The position numbers were made by a program, and so were the translations under genes. Below the pieces are notes generated by a model. That model did no database searches and had not been told where the DNA came from. It saw nothing but the letters and a program-made list of their open reading frames with translations. From Bacteroidota bacterium (GTDB lineage Bacteria > Bacteroidota > Ignavibacteria > UBA10030 > UBA8401), in contig JAJYOI010000035.1 of NCBI GenBank assembly GCA_021796275.1, forward strand, positions 1 to 32,441: DNA of 32,441 nt, read 5' to 3'. Numbering within the stretch: position 1 is the first letter of the stretch; each line of letters starts with the position of its first letter. Positions 1 to 7,583 of this stretch are shown piece after piece.

Positions 1-324
1 TCTTTTGCTAAAATCATTTACTTGCAGTTTATATCCGGGTATTGAAATAAGCTTTACTAACATCACAGAGCCGTCAAAAAAAGAATCCTTTATTCTCCCA
101 GGTAAAAAGGGACGCGCTTCCCCATCTTGCATATTCGAATAGACAAGCGTGTCTGAACAACTGGTTCGCAGCCCAAAAACACTTTTATTACTATTGGAAA
201 GCAATGTGTCGCCATTAGTACATATAATAAACTGATGGCTCTGCAAGGAAACATTATTTAGTTTCCTACAGGCATTCAGTGACAACAAAAGGAAAGCAAA
301 GAGAATGGGAATTAATCTTGACAT
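1..324 (-). CDS. Hypothetical lipoprotein, N-terminal part (runs off left edge)
   Basis: An open frame of 108 codons without a stop runs from an ATG at 324 to the window edge. The translation begins MSRLIPILFAFLLLSLNAC, a textbook lipoprotein signal: a short basic start, a hydrophobic core, and the lipobox L-N-A-C with Cys19 as the predicted lipidated residue. The mature part is polar and Ser/Asn/Thr rich and shows no family motif that I recognise. It has a later Cys in 'RTSCSD'. The AAAGGG just upstream is a mediocre ribosome site. An in-frame GTG nine codons earlier is possible, but the ATG places the signal peptide best. The protein is predicted to be membrane-anchored in the periplasm or on the outer membrane. 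Function is unknown. The gene is separated from its right-hand neighbour by the minisatellite, so it probably has its own promoter. Confidence 0.65.
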   Translation of the reverse strand, partial: MSRLIPILFAFLLLSLNACRKLNNVSLQSHQFIICTNGDTLLSNSNKSVFGLRTSCSDTLVYSNMQDGEARPFLPGRIKDSFFDGSVMLVKLISIPGYKLQVNDFSKR

Positions 325-365
325 TGAAAGCAGCCCTTTATCTCGTACCACAGACGCTCTATGTC

Positions 366-400
366 CTTATATTACTAATCCTTTGATTTTGAAATCACAA
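366..400 (-). promoter_or_regulatory. Possible sigma-70-like promoter of the left-edge lipoprotein gene
   Basis: On the minus strand a TTGTGA box (395-400) lies 17 nt from TAGTAA (372-377), about 40 nt before the predicted ATG at 324. The spacer contains the inverted repeat TGATTT-TG-AAATCA (384-397, read on either strand), which could be an operator. The -10 match is only moderate, so this is a suggestion. Confidence 0.3.
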
Positions 401-567
401 GTCGTGGTTTTCATCTTTTCGGTAAAGACTCTTTCACTCTCTCCTCCGAAAGCGAGCACGGAGGCATCCTCTCTTCGTGAAAAATGAATGCTCAAAAGTA
501 AATAAAACCTTCCCGAAGGTCAAGCCAAAAATATGCCTTGGGAAACAAATAGCCCTTGCAATTCCGG

Positions 568-903
568 CGGCAGTGCTCATCGTTCTGACGGCAGTACTCG
601 TTTTTCTGACGGCAGTACTCATTTTCCTGACGGCGGTACTCATTTTCCTGACGGCGGTACTCGTTGTTCCAGCGGCGGTACTCGTTTTCCTGACGGCGGT
701 ACTCGTTGTTCCAGCGGCAGTACTCATTTTCCTGACGGCGGTACTCATTTTCTCAGCGGCGGTACTCATTTTCCTGACGGCGGTACTCATTGTTCCGACG
801 GCAGTACTCATTGTTCCAGCGGCAGTACTCATTTTCCTGACGGCGGTACTCATTTCCCCAGCGGCGAAACTCGTCGTTCTGGCGGCGAAAGCGGCCTTTT
901 TGA
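568..903. repeat. 21-bp minisatellite, about 15 tandem units plus a decayed last unit
   Basis: Units of exactly 21 bp run head to tail with consensus CGGCRGTACTCRTTTTCCTGA. I count 15 units from 568 to 882 and one degenerate unit at 883-903. Variation is confined to a few sites: A/G at unit positions 5 and 12, T/G at 15, and endings TGA, CAG or CGA. Because 21 is a multiple of three, every reading frame stays open. The plus strand gives hydrophobic heptads (AVLIFLT), another plus frame gives GGTHFPD, and the minus strand gives MSTAVRK/MSTAAGT. On the minus strand many units read AGGAAAATGAG, a Shine-Dalgarno-like box next to an ATG. The array fills most of the 616-nt gap between the left-edge lipoprotein and the giant T9SS protein. 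The flanks 325-567 and 904-940 hold no gene that I can support. Coding by any frame is doubtful; a non-coding variable-number repeat is the safest reading. Confidence 0.9.
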
Positions 904-940
904 TTGAAAAACAGCCTTTTTTGCCAAAATTAGCTGCTTT

Positions 941-3900
941 TTACTTCATCAACAGCAATTTTTTCGTTTCCGTAAAGCTTCCCGCTTGCAAGCGATAAAA
1001 ATAGACGCCGCTTGAAAGACTGCTCGCATTCCATTCAACATCATACGTCCCCGGAGATTTTCGTTCATTCATAAGCACGGCAACTTCGCGCCCGAGTATA
1101 TCAAACACCTTCAGCGTCACCAATCCGGAAACAGGAATTCCAAACTGTATTCGCGTTGCGGGGTTGAAGGGATTCGGATAATTCTGCAATAGACTGAACT
1201 GTGTGGGAATATCTTTCGTCATTTCACCAGCTACTGCCGTAGCAACAGTTGTTGTGAATCTTCTCACTTCTGACCAACCACTTATGCCCTTATAGTCCTT
1301 TGCATTCACCCGCCAGTAATATGTCGTGTCATTCAGCAATGGTCCTACCGTTATAGAAGTTGTTATGATTGTCGAATCGTCATATTGCACAGCCGAAAAC
1401 ACCGGCGATGTTGATACCTGAAGACGGTACGACGTTGCCTCTATTGCGGAATTCCAATTCAGCGTCGGGTTAATTGCCAAACCTTTTGAACTATCTGCGG
1501 GCAATGTAAGTGTTGGAGCCGGAGGAATTGTCACCACAGGCGGCAAACCTGTGAGCAGCGATGCCCAGCTAATGCCCCAATTACCCGCAGCATCTTTGCC
1601 GTGAACATAGATTCCGTGCAAGTCTCCGTCATTGATCGGAGAAATCGAATGCTGCACTCTTTCGATAAGAGAATTGAACGCACCGTCTTGTGCAGACATG
1701 GTCGTCCCTCTTCCCGAAAGCATGAGAGCGACGCGGGCAACGATAAGAGAATCACTGAATTGGAAAATCCTGAAATCGGCTCCTCCGTTTTCCTTTCCGT
1801 CAAATGCCGCATGGTCCAGATGGAAAACGTGTGTTTTCCATGTATTTGTATTCTGTTTGAAGATGACCGTGGTCGAATTATATGGCGCAGAAGTTGAACT
1901 GAATTGTATGCCGAAGGAATCAAATCCGTTATCGAAATATTCTACGGCAACATAGGCATCGTAGTCACCGGAAGCGATGCTGGTGTCTGCGATGTAGATA
2001 TAGCGGCCTGAGGTGCCGTCCGTAGCGCGGGCTGCTCTTCCACTCCGATTAACAACTGAAGTCACTCCATCTGAGACATTGACGAAGTGCAGTCCATTTT
2101 CCGTGTTCGTTGCTTTGAGACGTATGCGATGCCACCCGTCAACAAAATATTCTCCGGCAGCAACATTGTTCATATCGTCCATGAGAGTGGTGGAAAAAAC
2201 CGAGTCGCTGTCAAATGCTATCGGTAACGGCACGGGACCTGCTTTATCTATCCCAAACAGCTTTCCCCATATCAGCGGATCGAGTGAATCTTTAGAAGGA
2301 AGCGGTGGCGGAGAAAATACCGTCCCAGTAAATCCGGCGATGATTTTGAGATACTGATAAGGATCGCCGGAATAATCTTCAAAGTCCCAGCCGGGCGTGA
2401 TTTCCGAATTCTCCTGCCAATCATTCAGAGAACTGATGACAACAAAGTCTGCGCCGGCCTGAGACGCAAGATCAAGTTGTTTACTGAACGTGTAACCATG
2501 CGCTCTATGAATCACTCTGTAAATACCGCGGCCAAGTTTAGTCTCATCATATCCGGGGAAGATGTTTATTGCCGCTGCCTTCTGATGTGAATGCAGAGTC
2601 GATACCAACCTCTGCGTCGCGGCGGTGACTTGGGTCCAATCAACACTATCTGTTGTCGCGGGAGTTAGCGGATGGTCCTCTATGCTGTTCAGTTGTGTTA
2701 TAGGCCACAAGTTAGCGTCAGTGCCATCCTGAATCATCCAGTATACTTTCCCTACAGCTGCTTCCACATTGGCGAAGAAGGTCTCAAGATCAGTGTAGTT
2801 CCACTTGCCTCCGAAATTGCCATAGAAGTTGAATTGATATATCGGATATCCATTTATCTTTAGATAAGCAGGATGATCTTTGAATGTTTTCAAAGCCTGG
2901 ATAGCACGGTCAGTCATGATCGTGAGATCCTTCGCCTTGTCATTATCAAAAGAAGCTTCATCAAGTATCCCTATCTTGAAATTCTCTTGTTGACTTATGT
3001 CGAGGAGCTTAGAGAACATATCTAGGTACTCCGTGCCAAAGTATCCTGTTTGACTATCGTGAAAGAGATCAACAAGCAGTCCGGAAAGCCCGGCATTCTT
3101 AGCCAATCGTATATGCCACCTCATGACATCTATATTCCGTGAATCAAAAGGTCCCAAGTAAGGATATCCTCTCGATACGGTCTTTCGCCGCCAAGTAGTT
3201 CCGGAGACTATTTCTTCTGGGTCTACAACGGTGTCAGCATTTGCCCACCAGCACCAGGGTTGGGCAATTGCATTCCCAACAACCGGCTCGCCTGAAATGT
3301 ATGTTGGCGTCCTATAGTCGAGGTGGAATTCCTGCGCAATCACGAGCGGTATTCCGGTCTTCGCCACAGTGCTGAATTGTCTCGTCGCGGAGAAGTTACC
3401 ATACCCTCCATCATTTTTTGCTCTGACACGCCAATAATAAGTTGTGCCGAGCGAAATCTCGCCTGTAGCTTTCGAAGTTACGGTAAGCGAAGAATCGTCA
3501 ATGATGGTTGTTGAAAATATAGAACTGGTAGATAACTGAAGGTGGTACGAGGTTGCACCTGATACCGCATTCCAACTGAGCGTCGTGCCCGCTTGCAGAT
3601 TTGTTGCACTGTCAGCCGGTGCAATAAGCGTCGGCGGCTGCGGTGCGGCAATAATAGTTGTGAGGCTTCCCGCCGCTGACCATCCGCTTGAACCCTTATA
3701 ATTCTTTGCATTCACCCGCCAGTAATATGTCGTGCTGTTTAGCAACGGCCCAACCTGATACGATGTCGTAGTGATCATCGAATCGTCAAACTGCAACGGT
3801 GAAAAATTCAATGACGTTGATACCTGAAGCCGGTAGGATGTCGCTCCTGCTACTGTGCTCCAGCTGAACGTCGGAAGAATGGCTATGTTGGTTGACCCAT

Positions 3901-5857
3901 TTGCTGGGGACGCAAGCATCGGTACAGAAGGTATCGCGGTCATCGGCGGTAAACTCGTGAGCAATGATGCATAGGACATAGTCCAGTTACCGGCAGCATC
4001 TTTGCCGTGAACGCAGATTCCATGAACGTCACCATCATTAATTCCAGCGATGGAATGGTATGCTTTTTCACTGAGTGAGTTGAACGCACCGTCCTGCGCC
4101 AGCATCGGAATTCCTTGCCCGGCAAGAATAACTCCTACCCGTGCAATGATAAGTGTGTCCGTATACTGAACTACTCTGAAATCAGCTCCGCCATTCTGTT
4201 GACCGGCGAACGTTGCGTGATCAAGATGGAAGATATGGGTCTTCCATGTGCCCGTGTTCTCTTTATATTTGGCAACGGAGTTGTCATATGCAGCCGTTGT
4301 AGAATTATACTCAATGCCGAAAAAGTTTGTTCCGTTATCAAAATACTCGACAACGACGTACGCATCATAATCACCCGGTGGTATTCCGGTATCGTTAATG
4401 TAGAAGTAGTGCCCTGTAACGTTATCAATCATTCGCGCAATTCTCCCCGCTCGATTGACAACTGAAGTAACCCCGTCCGTCACGCTCGGCTGGTGCAGGC
4501 CGTTTTCAATATTGGTCGTGCTGAACCTGATGTTGTGCCATCCATCAACAAAATATTCTGCGCCGGCAATGTTGCTCATGTCTTCTGTGAGTGTCGTCGA
4601 AAAAGTAGTATCGTTGTCAAACAGAATAGGTGAAGGCACCGGTCCTGCTTTATCAATCCCAAACAGTTTTCCCCAAATAAGTGGATCGAGTGAATCTTTT
4701 GAAGGAAGCGGCGGAGGGGAAAACGTGGTACCGGTAAATGAAGCAGTAATTTTCAAATATTGATACGGATCTCCGGAATAATCTTCGAAATCCCAGCCCG
4801 GCGTTATCTCCGAGTTTTCCTGCCAATCGTTGAATGAACTGACTACAACGAAGTCAGCACCGGACTGACTTGCAATATCCAGTTGTCTGCTATATGTGTT
4901 TCCATGGTCGCGATGGATATACCTCTGCGTCGAGCGTCCAAGTTTACTTTCATCGAAGCCGGGGAATATATTGACGGCGGCTTTTTTCTGATGCTGATGC
5001 AAATCTGCTATGAACGACTGAGCATAGCTGCTGTCTTGAGCCCAATACATGACGTCGGTAGTATTCGGGGCAAGAAAATGGTCCTCGATAGCATCGAGTT
5101 CCGGAATAGCCATTGCATTCTCATCGTTACCACCATCCTGGATAATCCAGAAGACGTCACCGACAGCTCTTTGTACTCGTACGAAAAAAGTGTCCAGGTC
5201 AGCATACGACCAACCACCCATTTTGCTGTAGAAGTTGAACTGATAAACAGGCTGACCGTCAATATGAAGGTATGCAGGATGATCTTTGTATTTCAGCAGA
5301 GCCTTGGTTGCCCGGTCTGTCATTATGGAAAGATTCCTTGCCTGATTATTGTCAAAGCTCGCATCGTCTTCTATGCCTATCTTAAATCCTTCTTGTTGGC
5401 TGATATCCAACAGTTGCCCAAAGCTATTGTAAGACTCCGATTGAAAGTAACCTGTTCCATCACAGTTTATGTCAACAAGAACACCAGCTAATCCGGAGTT
5501 CTTCGCAAGGCGAATATGCCATCGCTGCACGTCTGAGTTGCGAACATCAAAAGGTCCTATCATGGGATATCCCTTAGAGAGAGTGCTTCGCCTCCATGTT
5601 CCCTGCACAACATCTTCGGGATTGAAAACTGCCGCCAGGTTCTGGCGCCAGTATGTCCATGGATTTGCAAATGCCGATCCTGTATTCAGCTGGCCTGAGA
5701 TATATCGCGGAGTTCTCCACATGGTATTGAATTCCTGTGCGATAACCAGCGGAGCTGCCGTTGTGCTTTTGGTCCTGCGAACCGATTTAACAGGTTGTGA
5801 AAAAAGATTCGTACTTACTCCAAACAAGCAAATACACAAGCAAAGAAACTTTTGCAT
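941..5857 (-). CDS. Giant secreted protein with two GH99-like modules, FnIII domains and T9SS sorting tail
   Basis: The ATG at 5857 is chosen over an ATG 33 nt upstream because AAAAGGAA lies just before it and the product then starts MQKFLCLCICLFGVSTNLFSQ, a clean signal peptide. The protein is 1638 residues. Residues about 35-385 and 838-1190 are two copies of a module resembling GH99/GH71-like (endo-alpha-mannosidase-like) barrels. Each has 'IAQEF ... GPFD ... RWHIRLAK', 'INIFPG' or 'VNIFPG', and ends in 'NDWQENSEITPGWDFEDYSG'. Each is followed by about 220 residues of beta-rich, galactose-binding-like sequence. Two FnIII domains (about 645-830) follow the first half and one (about 1455-1545) follows the second. 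The last 85 residues are a T9SS C-terminal sorting domain (NYPNPFNP, GREVAVL, GVYFYRL, TKKLLLMK), so it is exported through the outer membrane and probably surface-bound or released. A role in polysaccharide breakdown is inferred; the substrate is unknown. The two halves are a whole-module duplication. Confidence 0.85.
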   Translation of the reverse strand: MQKFLCLCICLFGVSTNLFSQPVKSVRRTKSTTAAPLVIAQEFNTMWRTPRYISGQLNTGSAFANPWTYWRQNLAAVFNPEDVVQGTWRRSTLSKGYPMIGPFDVRNSDVQRWHIRLAKNSGLAGVLVDINCDGTGYFQSESYNSFGQLLDISQQEGFKIGIEDDASFDNNQARNLSIMTDRATKALLKYKDHPAYLHIDGQPVYQFNFYSKMGGWSYADLDTFFVRVQRAVGDVFWIIQDGGNDENAMAIPELDAIEDHFLAPNTTDVMYWAQDSSYAQSFIADLHQHQKKAAVNIFPGFDESKLGRSTQRYIHRDHGNTYSRQLDIASQSGADFVVVSSFNDWQENSEITPGWDFEDYSGDPYQYLKITASFTGTTFSPPPLPSKDSLDPLIWGKLFGIDKAGPVPSPILFDNDTTFSTTLTEDMSNIAGAEYFVDGWHNIRFSTTNIENGLHQPSVTDGVTSVVNRAGRIARMIDNVTGHYFYINDTGIPPGDYDAYVVVEYFDNGTNFFGIEYNSTTAAYDNSVAKYKENTGTWKTHIFHLDHATFAGQQNGGADFRVVQYTDTLIIARVGVILAGQGIPMLAQDGAFNSLSEKAYHSIAGINDGDVHGICVHGKDAAGNWTMSYASLLTSLPPMTAIPSVPMLASPANGSTNIAILPTFSWSTVAGATSYRLQVSTSLNFSPLQFDDSMITTTSYQVGPLLNSTTYYWRVNAKNYKGSSGWSAAGSLTTIIAAPQPPTLIAPADSATNLQAGTTLSWNAVSGATSYHLQLSTSSIFSTTIIDDSSLTVTSKATGEISLGTTYYWRVRAKNDGGYGNFSATRQFSTVAKTGIPLVIAQEFHLDYRTPTYISGEPVVGNAIAQPWCWWANADTVVDPEEIVSGTTWRRKTVSRGYPYLGPFDSRNIDVMRWHIRLAKNAGLSGLLVDLFHDSQTGYFGTEYLDMFSKLLDISQQENFKIGILDEASFDNDKAKDLTIMTDRAIQALKTFKDHPAYLKINGYPIYQFNFYGNFGGKWNYTDLETFFANVEAAVGKVYWMIQDGTDANLWPITQLNSIEDHPLTPATTDSVDWTQVTAATQRLVSTLHSHQKAAAINIFPGYDETKLGRGIYRVIHRAHGYTFSKQLDLASQAGADFVVISSLNDWQENSEITPGWDFEDYSGDPYQYLKIIAGFTGTVFSPPPLPSKDSLDPLIWGKLFGIDKAGPVPLPIAFDSDSVFSTTLMDDMNNVAAGEYFVDGWHRIRLKATNTENGLHFVNVSDGVTSVVNRSGRAARATDGTSGRYIYIADTSIASGDYDAYVAVEYFDNGFDSFGIQFSSTSAPYNSTTVIFKQNTNTWKTHVFHLDHAAFDGKENGGADFRIFQFSDSLIVARVALMLSGRGTTMSAQDGAFNSLIERVQHSISPINDGDLHGIYVHGKDAAGNWGISWASLLTGLPPVVTIPPAPTLTLPADSSKGLAINPTLNWNSAIEATSYRLQVSTSPVFSAVQYDDSTIITTSITVGPLLNDTTYYWRVNAKDYKGISGWSEVRRFTTTVATAVAGEMTKDIPTQFSLLQNYPNPFNPATRIQFGIPVSGLVTLKVFDILGREVAVLMNERKSPGTYDVEWNASSLSSGVYFYRLQAGSFTETKKLLLMK

Positions 5858-5970
5858 AACTGTTCCTTTTTTAGTTAAATGGTAATGCAATCAACCTCTC
5901 GCAACGCACTCTAAATTAATCCAATTGCTACTATACAGCATGTTGCCTTCCGAAAAAGCAAAACTTTGTC

Positions 5971-5990
5971 ATTCCTGCACGCGCAGAAAT
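5971..5990. repeat. Degenerate palindromic intergenic element (ATTCCTGC/GCAGAAAT hairpin)
   Basis: The plus strand reads GTCATTCCTGC-ACGC-GCAGAAATCC. The 8-nt arms ATTCCTGC and GCAGAAAT pair at 7 of 8 positions around a 4-nt loop. The form matches the widespread palindromic element beginning TCATTCC(T/C)GC and ending GC(A/G)GGAATCC, often mistranslated as 'VIPAxAGI'. One copy only is visible here, so family membership is by resemblance. Confidence 0.45.
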
Positions 5991-6452
5991 CCGGCCATTA
6001 AACACCTTTGCAGAATAAAACCTATTTTACACTGGTATAATATTTTTCTTAAAAAGTGTGCAACATGCATTGTCCACTATCCTACACGCCGTGTCTCATC
6101 GCAGAGAGAAAACATCACAAATACATCACGGACTTCGTTCCAATAAAACAGATATAAGGAAACCGGGAAAGGTTTTTTCATAAGGGGATTTTGTTGCAGT
6201 TGTTCGGAAAGCGCTGTAACTAACATTACGCGGAAAATTCATATCACAACTTCTGTTGCTTTGCACAGTCTTCTTCTACGTGATCATTCTTTCGGTCCGA
6301 ACAACCTCCCTCGCCGCTGAGCCCCTCAAAGCAAGGACACAATCTCACGCTATTTTATCGTCAAAAACAACGTGCAAAGCTAAATAAATCATTTACGAAA
6401 ATCAAGTGTTGGTTTGTCCGCGGGCACAACAATATCAGGCCATTGTGAGGCC

Positions 6453-6512
6453 TTACTGCATCAGCAGCAATTTCTTCGTCCTTTCAGATGGGCAGTGCAA
6501 CAGATGCGAAAT
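6453..6512 (-). pseudogene. Relic of a T9SS C-terminal sorting tail
   Basis: The minus strand ends in codons for TKKLLLMQ followed by TAA at 6455-6453, almost identical to the TKKLLLMK end of the giant T9SS protein. In frame upstream the sequence reads 'HLLHCPSER' and soon loses resemblance to a sorting domain, so only the last 8 to 20 codons survive. A hairpin AGGCC-N7-GGCCT (6437-6453) starts at the stop codon and could be the remains of its 3' end. The likely origin is a deleted T9SS cargo gene. The short match leaves room for chance. Confidence 0.4.
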
Positions 6513-6654
6513 GCTTCGTGCGGCGTAGAATCAACTATGAACTCCGCCAGAGGCAGATGCGCCTTCGGCGCAAATTACCAATGAATGCTGTTCGCTAACA
6601 ATAGGCAATTGTTCATTCGTCACTGGAAATTGTTTATTAGTCATTGTCCATTGC

Positions 6655-7551
6655 TCACCACGTCAGTTCCATCCCTTCGCGCGCGGCGGTGCATTTGAAG
6701 CTCAACGCTTTCGTCTTGATTTCCTTCTGGCACTTCTCGAAGATGTCGTCAATCTTTTCGTCATTATGCTGCGGGTCGTGGTGGAAGAGAACAAGATGCT
6801 TCACATTCGCTTCCGCCGCCACTTTAATCGTGAACAGATAATGCGAATGTCCCCATCCCACTTTGTCCACATATTCTTCCGGCGTGTATGTCGTATCGTG
6901 GATCAGAATATCGGCATTGCGCGCGAACTCGAACACGCGCTGATTCGGGTCTCCTTTTTCCGCAAGATATTTTTCCTGCACGATCTTTTCGAAGTTCATC
7001 AGCCGCGCTGCCGCTTCGCTGTCGAACGGCTCGTTGTCGCTGATGTACACAAGAATCTTCCCTTTATACTCAAGCCTGTATCCGACCGTGAATCCCGGAT
7101 GATTGACATAGATGGTGCGCACATGCGCCCCGAAGATTGTGAACTCTTCTTCGCCGATGGGGCGGAAATTGATCTTCGCCTTCAGCTCGTTCAACTGCAC
7201 GGGAAAATAGATGCGGTTCATCTGGTCGGCGATGATGCGCTGAAGATTGATGTCCTTCCGCTCCGTACCGATGATCGTAATTTCATTTCCCGAAATCAGT
7301 GCCGGTTTGAAAAAAGGGAATCCCTGAATATGATCCCAGTGCGGATGCGTGATGAGCAGGTACGTTTTGAGCGATTCGCCGTTTGCAATAAGGTGGTCGC
7401 CGAAGTCGCGAATGCCGGTGCCCGCATCAAAGATGATAAGTTCATCGTTATCGAGCCGGAGCTCAAGCGACGGCGTGTTGCCGCCGTAGCGGACCGTTGA
7501 TTTTCCCGGTGTTGGAATTGATCCGCGAACGCCCCAGAATTTGAGTTTCAT
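6655..7551 (-). CDS. Metallo-beta-lactamase-fold hydrolase
   Basis: The 298-residue protein begins MKLKFWGVRGSIPTPG, a start typical of a large family of MBL-fold hydrolases related to PhnP, cyclic-nucleotide phosphodiesterases and RNase Z-like enzymes. The metal-binding signature THPHWDH gives H69-x-H71-x-D73-H74. Further expected ligands are the His in 'YVNHPG', the Asp in 'ILIHDTTY' and the late His in 'LFHHDPQH', so a di-metal site looks intact. No signal peptide is present, so it is cytosolic. AAGGG lies 8 nt upstream of the ATG. It is the last gene of a run with the gamma-carbonic anhydrase (32 nt gap) and the DUF3108 protein. The substrate cannot be read from the sequence; phosphodiester hydrolysis is the family expectation. 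Confidence 0.85.
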   Translation of the reverse strand: MKLKFWGVRGSIPTPGKSTVRYGGNTPSLELRLDNDELIIFDAGTGIRDFGDHLIANGESLKTYLLITHPHWDHIQGFPFFKPALISGNEITIIGTERKDINLQRIIADQMNRIYFPVQLNELKAKINFRPIGEEEFTIFGAHVRTIYVNHPGFTVGYRLEYKGKILVYISDNEPFDSEAAARLMNFEKIVQEKYLAEKGDPNQRVFEFARNADILIHDTTYTPEEYVDKVGWGHSHYLFTIKVAAEANVKHLVLFHHDPQHNDEKIDDIFEKCQKEIKTKALSFKCTAAREGMELTW

Positions 7552-7583
7552 TCTGTTATCCCTTCCACGAGTTAAGGGTTGAG

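Larger units (their letters stand above)
5858..6654. other. About 800 nt without a functional gene: small hairpins, decayed repeats, a T9SS-tail relic
   Basis: No convincing gene is present on either strand. From left to right it contains a palindromic 'ATTCCTGC' element (5971-5990), a 5-bp hairpin AGGCC/GGCCT (6437-6453), a relic of a T9SS C-terminus (6453-6512), a 6-bp GC-rich hairpin TGCGCC-TTC-GGCGCA (6558-6572), and an AT-rich tract of imperfect 'CAATGAxCAAT'-like repeats (about 6573-6654, best seen on the minus strand). The composition resembles an eroded gene-rearrangement site. The promoter of the giant T9SS gene should lie at the left end of this region, but I could not pick out a good match. 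Confidence 0.6.

Noticed and set aside
434-853. Minus-strand 139-codon frame of MSTAVRK repeats through the minisatellite
   Set aside because: All frames of the 21-bp array are open by arithmetic. The part outside the array looks like random translation, and nothing marks a unique start.
568-903. Possible CRISPR array
   Set aside because: Units abut with no spacers and period 21 bp; no cas genes are nearby.
886-925. Terminator for the giant T9SS gene made from GGCTGTTTTT and AAAAAGGCC
   Set aside because: The stem is interrupted and mostly A-T pairs. It is too weak to annotate, and it overlaps the decayed last repeat unit.
6018-6050. Plus-strand TGGTATAAT resembling an extended -10 box
   Set aside because: No -35 at a suitable distance and no gene downstream on the plus strand.
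5925-6146. Plus-strand 73-codon frame in the gap after the giant gene
   Set aside because: Composition and content look random, it crosses the palindromic element, and no ribosome site is seen.
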